Below, in pieces: positions 52,001-60,923 of a stretch of 64,000 nt of DNA. The stretch's first letter is position 1, and every line of letters starts with the position of its first letter. Where the stretch lies: assembly GCF_013280595.1 (NCBI RefSeq), contig NZ_JAAATY010000013.1, positions 62,001 to 126,000 on the forward strand. Reading direction: 5' to 3'. The notes under the pieces are model-generated. The model ran no database searches, was not told the origin of the DNA, and saw nothing but the letters and a program-made list of their open reading frames with translations. The position numbers and the translations under genes were made by a program. Source of the DNA: Kibdelosporangium persicum. Lineage in GTDB: Bacteria; Actinomycetota; Actinomycetes; Mycobacteriales; Pseudonocardiaceae.

Positions 52001-52500
52001 CGCGCGGCCTGCTGGATCGCGGCGACGATGCCCGCGTAGGCACCACATCGGCACAGGTTGCCGCTCATCCGTTCGCGGATCTCGGCCGGGCTCAGCCGCA
52101 CCTCGGCGGCGGCGAGATCACTGACCGCACTCGGCCAGCCCGCCTCGGCCTCCTTGAGCATGCCGACGGCCGAACAGATCTGTCCTGGCGTGCAGTACCC
52201 GCACTGGAAGCCGTCGTGGTCGATGAAGGCCTGCTGGACCGGGTGCAGGTGGTCGTCCTGAGCGAGGCCTTCGGCGGTCACGATCCGCGCACCGTCGTGG
52301 GCCACCGCCAGCACGAGGCAGGTGATCACCCGGCGGTCGTTCAGCAGGACCGTGCACGACCCGCATTGCCCGTGGTCGCAGCCCTTCTTCGGCGCCATCA
52401 CGCCGAGCCGTTCCCGCAACGCGTCCAGCAGGGTGGTGCGAGCGTCCACCGTGACGTGCCGCGCCGTGCCGTCCACGTGCAGCGTGATCTCCGCGTCCAT
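51997..52500 (-). CDS. 2Fe-2S subunit (PaoA-like)
   Basis: A 167-residue electron-transfer subunit with two 2Fe-2S clusters. Cluster II ligands: KKGCDHGQCGSCTVLLNDRR plus TCLVL; cluster I: GFQCGYCTPGQICSA and GNLCRCGAYAGI. The ATG at 52500 follows GGAAGG. Unlike E. coli PaoA it has no twin-arginine signal, so the complex is cytoplasmic. First gene of the three-gene operon; its promoter must lie in the 269-bp gap shared with the mannanase gene. Confidence 0.92.
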   Translation of the reverse strand: MDAEITLHVDGTARHVTVDARTTLLDALRERLGVMAPKKGCDHGQCGSCTVLLNDRRVITCLVLAVAHDGARIVTAEGLAQDDHLHPVQQAFIDHDGFQCGYCTPGQICSAVGMLKEAEAGWPSAVSDLAAAEVRLSPAEIRERMSGNLCRCGAYAGIVAAIQQAAR

Positions 52501-52657
52501 GTCCGCCTTCCACCACCCGGGGCTTTGCTGACGGCTTCCCGTTCCCGGCGGGGATAAACGATCATCCCGCGTTCTTGCCCCTGACGTGCGACGCCGGCTT
52601 GTCCGGTGGACAGGCTGAAACTTTCGTATTGACTTCCGGCAGATCACGTGGCCAGAC

Positions 52658-52671
52658 TGGGAGCGCTCCCA
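52658..52671. promoter_or_regulatory. CebR/CelR-type operator
   Basis: TGGGAGCGCTCCCA is a perfect 14-bp palindrome identical to the box bound by CelR of Thermobifida and CebR of Streptomyces, LacI-family repressors that respond to cello-oligosaccharides. It lies 99 bp upstream of the mannanase start. The regulator itself is not in this window. Confidence 0.9.
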
Positions 52672-52769
52672 GAAGGCTTCTCGTCGTAACCCGAGCGTCA
52701 CACCAAGGCGACACCTCACCGGCGAACGAGGTGCACGCCGTCGTGCGTACCCACGACGGAGGTGGATTT

Positions 52770-54401
52770 GTGAGGAAGAGACTCGCACTGTCAACCCTGC
52801 TGGCGGTGCTGGCGACGATGCTGGTTCTCGTGCAGCCCGCCCAGGCGGCGGTGGGACTGAGAGTGAGCGGGACCCGCGTCGTCGAGGCGAACGGAACCCC
52901 GTTCGTCATGCGTGGGGTCAACCACGCGCACGTCTGGTACCCGAGCCAGACCAGTTCGTTCGCCGCGATCAAGTCCTATGGCGCCAACACGGTTCGTGTG
53001 GTCCTGGGCAGCGGGCAGCGGTGGGGACCGACGTCGGCCGGCGAGGTCGCCAACGTCATCTCGTTGTGCAAGCAGTCGCGTCTGATCTGTGTGCTGGAAG
53101 TCCATGACACGACCGGTTTCGGCGAGGAGGCCGCGGCCGCCAGCCTGGACCAGGCCGCCGGCTACTGGATCAGCGTGGCAAGCGCGCTCGCCGGCCAGGA
53201 GAACCACGTCGTGATCAACCTCGGCAACGAGCCGTTCGGCAACAACCAGCAGGTGAGCGCCACGTGGGCGACGGCGACGTCGAACGCGATCGTCCGGCTG
53301 CGCAACGCCGGACTGGACCACCTGATCATGGCCGACGCGCCGATGTGGGGCCAGGACTGGCAGAACATCATGCGGGACAACGCATCCACGGTGTTCAACG
53401 CCGACCCGGACCGCAACACGGTGTTCTCCGTGCACATGTACGGCGTCTACGACACCGCGGCCGAGATCAACGCCTACTTCGACGCCTTCCGCACGGCCGG
53501 GCTGCCGCTGGTGGTCGGCGAGTTCGGGCACAACCACTCCGACGGAAACCCGGACGAGGACACCATCATGGCCCAGGCGCAGGCCCGCGGCCTCGGCTAC
53601 ATCGGCTGGTCGTGGAGCGGCAACAGCGGTGGTGTCGAGTACCTGGACATGGTCACCGGGTTCAACCCGAACAGCCTGACCCCATGGGGTGAACGAATCC
53701 TCAACGGTGCCAACGGGATTCGGCAGACCTCACGGGAGGCGACCATCTACGGCGGCGGTGGCGGGGACACGGAACCGCCGACCACGCCGGGCACGCCGGT
53801 CGCCTCGAACGTGACCGCCACCAGTGTGACGCTGAACTGGGCGGCGTCGACCGACAACACCGGGGTCGCCGGTTATGACGTCTACCGGGCAACCGGGGCC
53901 AGCGGCGGAACGTTCGCGCTGGTCGGCTCCCCGACCACGAACACCTTCACCGCCACCGGCCTGGCGGCGGCCACCACTTACCGGTTCTCCGTGCGGGCAC
54001 GTGACGCCGTGCCGAACGTGTCGGCCAGCTCCGGCGCCCTCACGGTCACGACGGCGTCCGGCGGCGGTGGCGGTGCCTGCCGGGTGACGTACTCCGCGAC
54101 CAACTGGGGTGGTTCCAACGGATTCACCGCCAACGTCACCGTCACCAACACCGGTTCCAGCGCTCTCGACGGCTGGACCCTCGATTTCGCCTACGCGGCA
54201 GGGCAGCGGGTGATCCCGCCCGGCTGGGGCGCTGTCTGGTCCCAGTCCGCCGGCGGCGACGTCAGCGCGGTCAATTTGGACTGGAACGCTCGCCTGGCAC
54301 CGAACGCCTCCACAGGCATCGGTTTCACCGGAACGTACAACGGGTCGAATCCTGCGCCGACCTCGTTCACCATCAACGGGAACGCTTGTACGACCGGCTG
54401 A
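52770..54401 (+). CDS. secreted beta-mannanase, GH5_8 with FN3 and CBM2
   Basis: A 543-residue extracellular enzyme. Signal peptide 1-26 (ending AQA). The GH5 TIM barrel spans about 28-330, with acid/base Glu154 in NLGNEPFG and nucleophile Glu251 in VVGEFGHNH; VLEVHDTTGFGEEAAAASLD and GWSWSGNSGGVEYLDMV fit the subfamily 8 mannanases. After a Gly linker comes a fibronectin III domain (about 335-430) and a C-terminal CBM2 (CRVTYSATNWGGSNGFTANV to NACTTG) that binds cellulose. GTG 52770 follows GGAGG. The CebR box suggests induction with the cellulase genes, so mannan is attacked while the enzyme clings to cellulose. Confidence 0.92.
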   Translation: MRKRLALSTLLAVLATMLVLVQPAQAAVGLRVSGTRVVEANGTPFVMRGVNHAHVWYPSQTSSFAAIKSYGANTVRVVLGSGQRWGPTSAGEVANVISLCKQSRLICVLEVHDTTGFGEEAAAASLDQAAGYWISVASALAGQENHVVINLGNEPFGNNQQVSATWATATSNAIVRLRNAGLDHLIMADAPMWGQDWQNIMRDNASTVFNADPDRNTVFSVHMYGVYDTAAEINAYFDAFRTAGLPLVVGEFGHNHSDGNPDEDTIMAQAQARGLGYIGWSWSGNSGGVEYLDMVTGFNPNSLTPWGERILNGANGIRQTSREATIYGGGGGDTEPPTTPGTPVASNVTATSVTLNWAASTDNTGVAGYDVYRATGASGGTFALVGSPTTNTFTATGLAAATTYRFSVRARDAVPNVSASSGALTVTTASGGGGGACRVTYSATNWGGSNGFTANVTVTNTGSSALDGWTLDFAYAAGQRVIPPGWGAVWSQSAGGDVSAVNLDWNARLAPNASTGIGFTGTYNGSNPAPTSFTINGNACTTG

Positions 54402-54411
54402 AACCCTCATG

Positions 54412-54464
54412 GTCCTCAGGCGGCGGACCGTGCCTCTCCCGGCACGGATCCACCGCCTGAGGAC
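54412..54464 (+). terminator. large hairpin after the mannanase gene
   Basis: Outer arms GTCCTCAGGCGG (54412-54423) and CCGCCTGAGGAC (54453-54464), small internal loop, inner arms CCGTGCC (54428-54434) and GGCACGG (54441-54447), 6-nt loop. Starts 11 nt after the stop codon. Confidence 0.88.
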
Positions 54465-54494
54465 GCGTTCGGTCCTCCCGTCATACTGGCTGGC

Positions 54495-54788
54495 GTGACC
54501 ACGCGACAGCCCCGCCTTGAGATCGAGTACTGCACCCAGTGCCGGTGGCTGCTGCGTGCCGGGTGGACCGCGCAGGAACTGTTGACCACGTTCACGGTCG
54601 AGCTCGGCGAGGTGGCTCTGATTCCCGGCACCGGTGGCGTCTTCGACGTCCGGCTCGACGGCGAGACAGTGTGGTCACGGGCGGAGCAGGGCGGTTTTCC
54701 CGACCTGGCCGAGCTCAAGCGGGCGGTGCGGGACCGGGTCGCGCCCGGCCGGGACCTCGGCCACACCGACCGGCGCAGGCCTTCATGA
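54495..54788 (+). CDS. SelT/SelW/SelH-like (Rdx family) protein
   Basis: A 97-residue thioredoxin-like protein. LEIEYCTQCRWLLRAGWTAQ near residues 8-27 holds the redox motif C13-T-Q-C16, the position of CxxU in selenoproteins W and T; here Cys replaces selenocysteine. The rest (FDVRLDGETVWSR, GGFPDLAELKRAVRD) matches the short bacterial Rdx form, with a basic tail. The GTG at 54495 lies 7 nt after CATACT and lacks a ribosome site, suggesting a leaderless mRNA. Probable redox role; substrate unknown. The kynureninase gene follows after 25 nt. Confidence 0.82.
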   Translation: MTTRQPRLEIEYCTQCRWLLRAGWTAQELLTTFTVELGEVALIPGTGGVFDVRLDGETVWSRAEQGGFPDLAELKRAVRDRVAPGRDLGHTDRRRPS

Positions 54789-54801
54789 TCGCCGTCGCGA
54801 C

Positions 54802-54807
54802 GATAAT
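54802..54807 (+). promoter_or_regulatory. -10 box of a leaderless kynureninase transcript
   Basis: GATAAT lies 6 nt before the kynureninase ATG, so transcription would begin at or next to the start codon. No usable ribosome site is present. Confidence 0.5.
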
Positions 54808-54813
54808 GGCGGA

Positions 54814-56067
54814 ATGAATCCCACCCTCGATCAGGCCGAACGCCTCGACGCCGACGACGAACTCGCCGTGTACCGGGATCGGTTCGTCCCCATCGAAGAT
54901 CCGGGTGTCGTGGCCTACCTGGACGGCAACTCGCTCGGCCGTCCGCTGCTCGCCGCGGCCGAGCGGCTCCAGGATCTCGTGCGGCACGACTGGGGCTCCC
55001 GGCTGATCCGGTCGTGGGAGGAGGGCTGGCTCACGCTGCCCGAGCGCATCGGGGACGAACTCGGCCGGGTCGCCCTCGGTGCCGCGCCCGGCCAGGTGAT
55101 CGTCGCCGACTCCACGTCAGTGTGTCTGTACAAGACGGTCAGGGCCGCGCTGGCGCTGCGGGCGGGCCGGACGGAGATCGTCACGGACACGGCCAACTTC
55201 CCGACCGACCGCTTCATCGTCGACGGTATCGCCGAGCAGACCGGCCACACGGTCAAGTGGATCGCGTCCGACCCGTGGTCCGGTGTGCGCACGGAGGAAG
55301 TCGCGGCAGCCGTCAGCGAGCGCACCGCCGTGGTCGTGCTGTCCCATGTGGACTACCGGTCCGCGGCGATCGCGGACATGACGGCCGTCAGCCGGATCGT
55401 GCACGACAACGGCGGGCTTGTGGTGTGGGATCTGTGCCACAGCGTCGGCGTGCTTCCGGTCGAGCTGGACGCCGCCGGTGCCGACTTCGCCGTCGGCTGC
55501 ACCTACAAGTTCCTCAACGGCGGCCCGGGTTCTCCCGCGTTCCTCTACGTCAACGCCCGGCACCACAACGACTTCCGGCAGCCGATCACCGGCTGGATCG
55601 GCGCAGCCGACATCTTCGGCATGACCGACCGGTTCCAGCCCGCGCCCGGTATCCGGAGCGCCTTGTCCGGCACGCCGACGATCCTCGGGATGGCCGGCCT
55701 CGAAGCGAGCGTCGCGCTGCTGGCCGAAGCGGGCATCCCCCGAATCCGGGCCAAGGCGCGGGCCCTCGGCCGGTGGGTGATCGAACTGGCGGACGCGTGG
55801 CTCGTCCCGTTGGGCTTCACGGTCGCCTCACCGCGATCGGACGAGAAGCGGGGTGCCCACGTCACGCTCAGGCACCCCGCCGCCGAAAGCCTGTCCCGGA
55901 CTCTGATCGACCACGGCGTGATCATCGATTTCCGCAACCCGGACGGGATCCGGATCGGCCTGAGTCCGTTGACCACCGGCTACGCCGAGGTCTGGCACGC
56001 CATGAGCGTCATCCGGGAATCAGCACGGACACGTCCGGCTGCCGCAGGGTCGGGAACGTCCCGGTGA
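54814..56067 (+). CDS. kynU: kynureninase
   Basis: A 417-residue PLP enzyme that cleaves kynurenine or 3-hydroxykynurenine to (hydroxy)anthranilate and alanine. VAYLDGNSLGRP at the N-terminus, VADSTSVCLYKTVRAAL and VVWDLCHSVGVLPVELDAAG (Asp of the PLP ring) are diagnostic; the Schiff-base Lys is Lys232 in GCTYKFLNGGPGSPAF. No tryptophan dioxygenase or formamidase gene adjoins it, so it is a solitary member of the pathway here. Its last 59 nt overlap the tail of the opposing propeller gene. Confidence 0.93.
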   Translation: MNPTLDQAERLDADDELAVYRDRFVPIEDPGVVAYLDGNSLGRPLLAAAERLQDLVRHDWGSRLIRSWEEGWLTLPERIGDELGRVALGAAPGQVIVADSTSVCLYKTVRAALALRAGRTEIVTDTANFPTDRFIVDGIAEQTGHTVKWIASDPWSGVRTEEVAAAVSERTAVVVLSHVDYRSAAIADMTAVSRIVHDNGGLVVWDLCHSVGVLPVELDAAGADFAVGCTYKFLNGGPGSPAFLYVNARHHNDFRQPITGWIGAADIFGMTDRFQPAPGIRSALSGTPTILGMAGLEASVALLAEAGIPRIRAKARALGRWVIELADAWLVPLGFTVASPRSDEKRGAHVTLRHPAAESLSRTLIDHGVIIDFRNPDGIRIGLSPLTTGYAEVWHAMSVIRESARTRPAAAGSGTSR

Positions 56068-57022
56068 TCTGCCTGCGGCTCAGGTCCACCACGGCCACCT
56101 GCTGGGTGTCCAACAGCGACACATAGGCGACCGGCTTGCTCGGGTGGAACGAGACCGCGGACGGCTGACCCGGCACCGGCATCGTCCAGATCGGCTGCAA
56201 TCTCGTACTGATCAAGGAGATCGCCTTGTTCGCCAGGTCGGTCACCAGCAGTTGGTCCTGCGACACGGTGTAGACGCGCAGCGGGTCTCCGGCGACCTTG
56301 AGCTGGCCACGGACAGACATGGTGTTCGCGTCGATGGCCACGACAGCGGGAGTGCGGCGCGCTCCGACGAAGAGCGTCTGTTCGTCGGTGCTGAGGCACG
56401 CGCTTTCCGGTAATTGGCCGGGAGTCATCATGACAGGCGCGGCGGCCGCGTCGTACGGTCGCACCAGACTCACGGTGTGTGAGAGCAGACCGGTGACGTA
56501 AGCACGTTCTCCGTTGCGGGTGATGGCGAACATGTGCGTCTTGATGCCGCCGGTGTTGACCGCCCGTGACGGACCGTTCCCGATCGAGGCGTCGAAGCCG
56601 AGCAGGACTGCTTTCTCTTCGCTCAGTGCGTAAAGCCGGTTCGTACTGTCCATTCCCACACCGTGGATCCGGTTGAACGGAGCGAGTTCGATGGTCCGGA
56701 CGAGAGTGCGGGCGCGCAGATCGACGACCCACAACGCGGATCCGCCGGGACCGACCACAGAGGAGAACTCCACACCGTAGTGACCGATGTAGGCGAACCG
56801 GCGCTCACGGTCGGCGACGAGCTCGTGCGGATAGTCACCCAACACGATTTCCGACAGCCGCTTGCCGGTGCCGGCTTCGAAGAACGCCAGCCGCCGGTCG
56901 CCTTTCTCCACCACGGCCAGCACGTCGCCGAAAGCAGTCTCCTGCTGCATCGCCGGAAGCGGCAGGCCGGCCATGCCGGCGAACTTCAGCGCGGTGCGCC
57001 TGCTGATCGCATGGTCTTTCAT
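56009..57022 (-). CDS. Tat-exported YVTN-type beta-propeller protein
   Basis: A 337-residue secreted protein. The N-terminus carries a twin-arginine signal (ISRRTALKFAGMAG). The remainder is a seven-bladed propeller of YVTN/lactonase-like units: HELVADRERRFAYIGHYG, GERAYVTGLLSHTVSLVRPY, ESACLSTDEQTLFVGARR, SAVSFHPSKPVAYVSLLDTQ. Such proteins are usually binding scaffolds; no catalytic motif is clear. ATG 57022 overlaps the upstream metallo-beta-lactamase-fold gene by 4 nt, and the two probably act together. Its 3' end runs 59 nt into the convergent kynU gene. Confidence 0.82.
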   Translation of the reverse strand: MKDHAISRRTALKFAGMAGLPLPAMQQETAFGDVLAVVEKGDRRLAFFEAGTGKRLSEIVLGDYPHELVADRERRFAYIGHYGVEFSSVVGPGGSALWVVDLRARTLVRTIELAPFNRIHGVGMDSTNRLYALSEEKAVLLGFDASIGNGPSRAVNTGGIKTHMFAITRNGERAYVTGLLSHTVSLVRPYDAAAAPVMMTPGQLPESACLSTDEQTLFVGARRTPAVVAIDANTMSVRGQLKVAGDPLRVYTVSQDQLLVTDLANKAISLISTRLQPIWTMPVPGQPSAVSFHPSKPVAYVSLLDTQQVAVVDLSRRQITGTFPTLRQPDVSVLIPG

Positions 57023-57636
57023 CCACGGGCTCCTTCGGAGAGTTCGATGGTCATGTCGTCGTGTGCGGTCTCGAACACGGCGTGCTCCAGGTTCGCGAGC
57101 AGACCGGCCGGCATGGGGGTCACCACGATCCGCTCACAGTCCACTTCGTTCCGATGATCATTCAAGGTGTCCAAGATGTACGCCTCGGCCACGAGCAGGT
57201 CCGCGCCTGCCGCGGCGCGCGGGATCGCCTCCGTCCACGCAGTGTCACCGGTGTGAGCGACGACAACGCCATTGATGTTCAGGCGCAACGCCGATGCCGG
57301 TGCGCCCCTGGGATGATCGACTTTCCAGGCCCGAACGTCAATATCCGTCACCCGGATCGGCCTATCAGGACACAGTTCGGCAACGTCTACATCGAACTTC
57401 CGCCGAACACCGGTGGAACCGGGGTAGAACACCTCCATCGCGCCGGTCAGCCGCTGCCGCGGTCCCCGCGGTCCGGCGACCACCAGCGGCCCGGTCCGCC
57501 GGGCGAACTGGTCGTCGAGGATCAGGAACGGCGGCCCTGGGCCGCGCTCGATGTGCAGGCACGCCTGGAAGCGCCCGCCGCTGCCGGAAGCGTCACCGGA
57601 GCCCGCGAACGTGACACGTACCCGGACATCCGACAT
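57019..57636 (-). CDS. metallo-beta-lactamase-fold protein lacking the HxHxDH motif
   Basis: A 205-residue protein. RVTFAGSGDASGSGGRFQAC is the start of an RNase Z/arylsulfatase-like MBL fold and VVVAHTGDTAWTEAIPRAAA the second metal Asp region. Between HIERGPG and PPFLILDDQFARRTGPLVV the usual 30-40 residues containing HxHxDH are missing, in frame; the text jumps to what normally follows the motif (GLPF-like). Without them a dinuclear zinc site cannot form, so it is likely inactive or repurposed. The usual family length is about 240. First gene of a two-gene operon with the propeller protein. Confidence 0.75.
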   Translation of the reverse strand: MSDVRVRVTFAGSGDASGSGGRFQACLHIERGPGPPFLILDDQFARRTGPLVVAGPRGPRQRLTGAMEVFYPGSTGVRRKFDVDVAELCPDRPIRVTDIDVRAWKVDHPRGAPASALRLNINGVVVAHTGDTAWTEAIPRAAAGADLLVAEAYILDTLNDHRNEVDCERIVVTPMPAGLLANLEHAVFETAHDDMTIELSEGARG

Positions 57637-57687
57637 TGCCCCACACTGTCACACCGGGGTCGGCGTCGCCCATACCCGATCTGGTCG

Positions 57688-59142
57688 TCAGCCGCAGCTG
57701 ACGGCTCGGTCGACAGGTGAGGTGTTGTCAAGCCGGCGGACGAAGGAATCGCCACCCACAGCGGCCTTCTTGGCGCACGCGGATTCCTTGTCCGTGTACG
57801 GGCCATAGTAGACGGAGTAGATCTCCACGCCGTTGAGGTGTGTCCGCAGCGAGTCGCACCCGGTCGACGGGGCGTGCAGGTACTTGGCGCCTGGGTTGGC
57901 GGCCAGGAACTGCTGGATGTCCGAGGTGTAGTTCTGCTCGTTCACCGCCGAGCCGACGATCACGATGTACGAGTCGTCGCACGGCGGGTTGACCAGGCCG
58001 CCGGCCGTGGCCGTGGACGTGGCCGTGGACCTGGGTGTGCTGGTCGCGGTGACGGGGGACGTGGGCTGTGTGTTGTGGGTGGTGGAGCCCTTCGGCCAGA
58101 ACCACACGGCGGCGGTCGTGATCCCGGCCGCCACGATCACCGCGGCCACCGCGGCCACGATCCGGAATCCGTACGGCGTCGCCGGTCGCTTCCTCTCCGG
58201 CGGTCGCTGCGCCTGTGCCTGTGGTAACGGCTGGGGCGGGGGCTGAGGCAATGGCGGTGGCTGTGCCTGTGGCGGGCGCTGGGGCTGGGGCTGGGGCAAC
58301 ACCGGGACCGTGGACAGGCGCTGGGTAGCCTGCCCCTTCAGCGCCTGGCGAGCCGCGGCCGCGAGTTCACCGGCTGTGGCGAACCGGTCCGCGGGGGTCT
58401 TGGCCATGCCCGTGGCGACGACCTGGTCGAGGCCGACCGGCACGCCCGGGCGTCGTTCGCTGGGCTTGGGCGGGTCCTCGTTGGCGTGCGCGAAGATCAC
58501 CGCGAGGGCGTTCTCCGAGGTGTACGGCTTCTCGCCGGTCAGGCACTGGAACAACAGGCAGGCCAGCGCGTAGATGTCCACCCGGTGGTCGGTCGGGCCC
58601 CGCCCGAACCGCTCCGGCGCCATGTAGGCGACCGTCCCGACGGCCTCACCAGTGCCGGTGATGTCGGTGTTCGAGGTGAGCGGCCGCGCGATGCCGAAGT
58701 CGACCAGGTAGGCGAAGTCTCCCTGCAGGATGACGTTCGACGGTTTGACGTCCCGGTGGACCAGGCCTTCGGCGTGCGCCGCGTCGAGCGCGCCCGCCAC
58801 CTGGCTGACGATGTCGACGGCGGCGGACGGGCTCAGCGGCCCGCGGGCGGTCAGCGTCCTGCGCAGGTCCTCGCCTTCGACGAGACGCATGTCGAGGTAC
58901 AACCGGCCGTCTATCTCGCCGTAGGCGTGGATCGGGATCACGTGCGGTTCGCGCAGCCGCGCGGCGGCGTGCGCCTCACGCTTGAACCGCTTGCGGAACT
59001 CCTCGTCGTTGGCGGCGTGATCGGTGAGCAACTTCAGCGCGACCACGCGGTCGTGCCGGGTGTCGTACGCGCGGTGGACCTCACCCATGCCGCCGCGCGC
59101 GAGCAATCCCTCCACCCGGTACGGGCCGAACTGCCACGCCAC
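57688..59142 (-). CDS. membrane Ser/Thr protein kinase with extracellular tail
   Basis: A 484-residue PknB-type kinase. Kinase domain 8-270: ARGGMGEV loop (15-22), Lys37, [10 protein letters not shown] (128-137), LVDFGIAR (147-154), YMAPERFG. A long Pro/Gln-rich linker precedes one membrane helix ([20 protein letters not shown]). The outside part of about 110 residues has paired cysteines and resembles a SPOR-like fold ([37 protein letters not shown]). I prefer GTG 59142, which has GGGGAG 9 nt upstream, over ATG 59184, which has none. Signal and targets unknown. Confidence 0.88.
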   Translation of the reverse strand: MAWQFGPYRVEGLLARGGMGEVHRAYDTRHDRVVALKLLTDHAANDEEFRKRFKREAHAAARLREPHVIPIHAYGEIDGRLYLDMRLVEGEDLRRTLTARGPLSPSAAVDIVSQVAGALDAAHAEGLVHRDVKPSNVILQGDFAYLVDFGIARPLTSNTDITGTGEAVGTVAYMAPERFGRGPTDHRVDIYALACLLFQCLTGEKPYTSENALAVIFAHANEDPPKPSERRPGVPVGLDQVVATGMAKTPADRFATAGELAAAARQALKGQATQRLSTVPVLPQPQPQRPPQAQPPPLPQPPPQPLPQAQAQRPPERKRPATPYGFRIVAAVAAVIVAAGITTAAVWFWPKGSTTHNTQPTSPVTATSTPRSTATSTATAGGLVNPPCDDSYIVIVGSAVNEQNYTSDIQQFLAANPGAKYLHAPSTGCDSLRTHLNGVEIYSVYYGPYTDKESACAKKAAVGGDSFVRRLDNTSPVDRAVSCG

Positions 59143-59400
59143 GTGTTCCCGCTCCCCTGCTCGTCCGGTCGGCATCATAGCCATGACCAGGCAAGCTCAG
59201 TGGGAGCCTCACCCCCGCGGCGCGGGCACCGCAGGCCACTGCTCGCACGCGTCCCCGGGACACGAGTGGTCCTTGACGAGCGAAGACACCCGCAGGGACC
59301 CTCGGATGGCACGATTTTGCCAGAAGCAACTCGATGCCCGCCCCGCACCCAGCCGTTGTCCGACGTGAACACGGCGGCGGTGAGCGTCGACGTCTGCTGG

Positions 59401-60141
59401 TCAGTCTCGGGGCGAACGGGTACCGCGAACGGGAGAGTTGTGGTTGGGATTTCCCATACCCGCCAGGACACCGGCGACGATGGCCATGGCGTGAGCACGC
59501 CCGGGACACTGGTGTGGGCCTGCGCCAAAGGGAATCCCGTTCGCCGCGAGGTCGACCTCGATGACCGGGTCAGCACCGGCCGCCACACGGCGGGTGGCTC
59601 GGACCGGCGGGTCGTTCCGCAATGTCTCAGCGAGGACAGCGTCGATCGTTTCGTCGCCGTCCCGCATCGCCCGTGCGGCGTTGCGGATGAGGCCCGCGGT
59701 CGCGGCATAAGCCTGCACCAGCACGGAGATCTTCGCCGCGGTCAGTTCGTCCGGCACGCCTCCGAAAACCTCGACAAGCCAGGCGACGGCCTCGTCGGCC
59801 GGTTCTTCGCGACCTGTGCCGGGTTGGTACGCCGCCGCCGTCACGGCGACCGCCTCGACCGGGACCGGCGGGAAATCCAGGACCTGGCCGAGGACCTCCA
59901 CCGGAACGATGCGCGCGACCAGGTCGGGGGAACGTCCTGTCAGGACACGGGTCCGTTCGGCCGCCAGGTCGCGAAGCGCGCGGACATCGACCGTGGCCAG
60001 CATCTCGGTGATCAGCCGCCGTCGGCGGGTGTGGTCCGGCCCGTCGGTGAAACGGGCGATGGTCCTTCGTAGCCAGCGAATTCCCACTGCCGGGCCACCG
60101 GCGGGCACGGGCGGGATGGTGTACGTCGGATCGGTGAGCAT
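59401..60141 (-). CDS. very short cytochrome P450-like protein
   Basis: A 246-residue protein with P450 hallmarks compressed into about 60% of the usual length. ETLR (172-175) is the K-helix ExxR, RATRRVAAGADPVIEVDLAA the following strand region, and IPFGAGPHQCPGRAHAMAIV the haem loop with Cys212. DHTRRRRLITEMLA resembles the C-helix haem-propionate contact. The B-C region, much of F-G and a canonical AGxxT I-helix are absent. It may be a degenerate or repurposed haem protein. It diverges from an ArsR regulator across a perfect inverted repeat, which suggests regulated expression and thus function. The following 258 bp hold no clear gene. Confidence 0.75.
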   Translation of the reverse strand: MLTDPTYTIPPVPAGGPAVGIRWLRRTIARFTDGPDHTRRRRLITEMLATVDVRALRDLAAERTRVLTGRSPDLVARIVPVEVLGQVLDFPPVPVEAVAVTAAAYQPGTGREEPADEAVAWLVEVFGGVPDELTAAKISVLVQAYAATAGLIRNAARAMRDGDETIDAVLAETLRNDPPVRATRRVAAGADPVIEVDLAANGIPFGAGPHQCPGRAHAMAIVAGVLAGMGNPNHNSPVRGTRSPRD

Positions 60142-60161
60142 GGCGGCCACCCTAAGGCCGT

Positions 60162-60187
60162 GTCGGTTCGGCGTGCGCCGAACCGAC
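60162..60187. promoter_or_regulatory. perfect inverted repeat between P450-like and ArsR genes
   Basis: GTCGGTTCGGCG (60162-60173) and its exact complement (60176-60187), centre TG. A 12-bp dyad in a 65-bp divergent gap is the expected site of the ArsR-family protein and would control both genes. Confidence 0.8.
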
Positions 60188-60206
60188 GACGGCCCAGAAT
60201 GGTGGG

Positions 60207-60923
60207 GTGACACCGATGGCGCGCGGAGCCGATCTCGCGAAGCTGGCCGCCCTGCTGGCCGACGAGACCAGGGCGGAGTTCTGCCTGGCCTTGCTGGACG
60301 GCCGGGCGTGGACCGGCCGGGAACTGGCCCGGCACGCCGGGGTCGCGCCGTCCACGACGACCGAGCACCTCAACCGGCTGGTCGCGGGTGGACTGCTGAC
60401 GGAACGGCGCCAAGGACGCCACCGCTACGTGCAGCTCGCCGGTCCGCACACCGCTGAACTGCTGGAACACCTCATCGGCCACATCCAGCCGGGACCGGGC
60501 CGGCCCAGGACCCTCCGGTCGGCGGCGACCTCGGCCGCGCTGGCCCGTGGCCGCACGTGCTACGACCACCTCGCGGGCCGGCTCGGCGTGGCGATCACGG
60601 ACGCGATGCTCGGCAACGGCCTGCTCGACCACGCCGCGGAGCTGGCGCTGACCAGCACGGGCCGGACATGGCTGACCACCGCGCTCGGCGTCGACCCAGC
60701 CGATCTGCGGCCCGGGCGACGGCCGCTGACGCGGGCCTGCCTGGACTGGACCGAGCGACGGTCGCATCTCGCCGGGCTGTCCGGCGCGCACATCTGCCGC
60801 CGTCTGCACGAGAACGAGTGGATCAAACGAATCGGCACCAGCAGGGCCGTACGCCTCACTCCGGCCGGGGAGCAGGCCCTGCACCGGCTCCTGGGTTTAG
60901 AGTCGCTGAATGACGACCAGTGA
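60207..60923 (+). CDS. ArsR-family transcriptional regulator
   Basis: A 238-residue regulator. The winged helix-turn-helix occupies residues 8-75: KLAALLADETRAEFCLALLD, then ELARHAGVAPSTTTEHLNRL and the wing ERRQGRHRYVQL. No metal-binding Cys cluster of the classic arsenic sensors is present, and the protein has a C-terminal extension of about 150 residues, so it senses something else. GTG 60207 follows GGTGG; ATG 60216 is an alternative. It overlaps the next gene by 14 nt. Confidence 0.87.
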   Translation: MTPMARGADLAKLAALLADETRAEFCLALLDGRAWTGRELARHAGVAPSTTTEHLNRLVAGGLLTERRQGRHRYVQLAGPHTAELLEHLIGHIQPGPGRPRTLRSAATSAALARGRTCYDHLAGRLGVAITDAMLGNGLLDHAAELALTSTGRTWLTTALGVDPADLRPGRRPLTRACLDWTERRSHLAGLSGAHICRRLHENEWIKRIGTSRAVRLTPAGEQALHRLLGLESLNDDQ

